Below are positions 4,973 through 5,110 of a stretch of 5,110 bases of DNA, piece by piece. Every line of letters begins with the position of its first letter. Positions within the stretch are counted from its first letter, which is position 1. The position numbers were made by a program, and so were the translations under genes. The stretch comes from Acidilobaceae archaeon (lineage in GTDB: Archaea; Thermoproteota; Thermoprotei_A; Sulfolobales; Acidilobaceae): contig JALWEW010000031.1 of assembly GCA_027039295.1 (NCBI GenBank), forward strand, positions 1 through 5,110. The letters run 5' to 3'. A model generated the notes under the pieces. It was not told where the DNA came from. It searched no databases and worked only from the letters and a program-made list of their open reading frames with translations.

Positions 4973-5110
4973 GTGCCTTGTTAGGGTTTATGGGGGAGCA
5001 GAGGCCGCCAGGGAGCTGAGCGCGCTCGCCAGGAAGGCTGTCTACGAGTACAACCTCTCCATCAGGGGATCCGGCTACTACTTGAAGCCAGTCCACTACG
5101 TCTATAAGAG
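4947..5110 (+). CDS. 5' end of an unrecognised gene, truncated by the window edge
   Basis: From TTG 4947 the frame stays open to the window end, giving 54 residues: MEEPREPPQCLVRVYGGAEA, then ARELSALARKAVYEYNLS, then IRGSGYYLKPVHYVYK. The other two + strand frames are closed by stops in the same stretch. Codons (GCC, CTC, AGG, TAC, GAG, AAG) match the neighbouring genes, which argues that it is real. TTG 4947 is the only ATG, GTG or TTG in frame between the TAA at 4923 and codon 46, and it has GGAGG (4933-4937) with a 9-base spacer. The visible part shows an amphipathic Ala/Arg/Glu/Leu helix followed by a Tyr-rich, basic segment. There is no membrane segment or recognised motif, and I cannot assign a family. 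It is transcribed divergently from the acyl-CoA synthetase gene and has a structured leader. Confidence 0.7.
   Translation, partial: MEEPREPPQCLVRVYGGAEAARELSALARKAVYEYNLSIRGSGYYLKPVHYVYK

Noticed and set aside
4891..4973. The 82-base stem-enclosed element as a tRNA gene
   Set aside because: Length and closing stem are tRNA-like, but there is no T-loop TTCRANY, no D-arm pattern and no plausible anticodon arm, and the closing stem is ten pairs instead of seven.
4942..5018. ATG 4942 frame (MSWKSRGSRPSALL...) as the start of the right-hand gene
   Set aside because: It stops after 25 codons at the TGA near 5016; the TTG 4947 frame continues to the window end with native codon use.
4866..5096. 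76-residue minus-strand frame at the right edge
   Set aside because: It lies opposite the better supported + strand gene and its leader, and its start and composition suggest a shadow frame.
1..5110. CRISPR array, insertion sequence, rRNA or integration site
   Set aside because: No regularly spaced repeats, transposase-like frame, terminal inverted repeats or recognisable rRNA sequence were seen on either strand.

Overview
The window looks like a GC-rich thermophilic archaeon, most likely Thermoproteota (Crenarchaeota). Arginine is mostly AGG, isoleucine is often ATA, and TTG or GTG starts are plausible for several genes. The only AT-rich stretch is a short promoter-like region near 4795-4890. 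The protein set (archaeal-type TatC, a multi-cluster ferredoxin, an acetyl-CoA-synthetase-family enzyme) fits a hyperthermophile of the Desulfurococcales/Acidilobales kind. The genus cannot be fixed from this sequence alone.

Layout. Bases 1-213 are the 3' end of a gene on the + strand: an Ala/Thr/Pro-rich linker followed by a small charged helical C-terminal domain. Its position just before tatC makes it a candidate TatA-type component, which is an inference. A hairpin plus a T-tract (228-259) separates it from tatC (298-1194, +), the six-helix core of the twin-arginine translocase. After a 79-base gap comes a 493-residue iron-sulfur protein (1274-2755, +) with four ferredoxin-type cysteine motifs in two pairs, an MvhD-like four-cysteine segment between the pairs, and a C-terminal CxxC...CxxC zinc-ribbon-like module. 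Its stop overlaps by 4 bases the stop of a convergent acyl-CoA synthetase gene (4746-2752, -). That enzyme is of the acetyl-CoA synthetase family but has Gly where true acetyl-CoA synthetases have the pocket-closing Trp.

The AT-rich region 4747-4890 separates this gene from a + strand gene that runs off the right edge (from about 4947). It contains TATA-like elements for both directions, two GTATAC-centred palindromes and an 8-bp tandem repeat. The leader of the right-hand gene is the most intriguing part of the window. A perfect 10-bp stem (4891-4900 with 4963-4972) begins almost exactly where the TATA box predicts transcription to start. It encloses a C-tract/G-tract hairpin overlapping the Shine-Dalgarno sequence, and the TTG start codon.

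How the genes work together. Tat exports folded, often metal-cofactor-bearing, redox enzymes, and the iron-sulfur protein next to tatC may serve such a redox system. No Tat substrate or catalytic redox subunit lies in the window, so the link rests on proximity only. The acyl-CoA synthetase activates a small or medium carboxylic acid to its CoA thioester and is probably a separate transcription unit. No rRNA, tRNA, insertion sequence or CRISPR array was seen.
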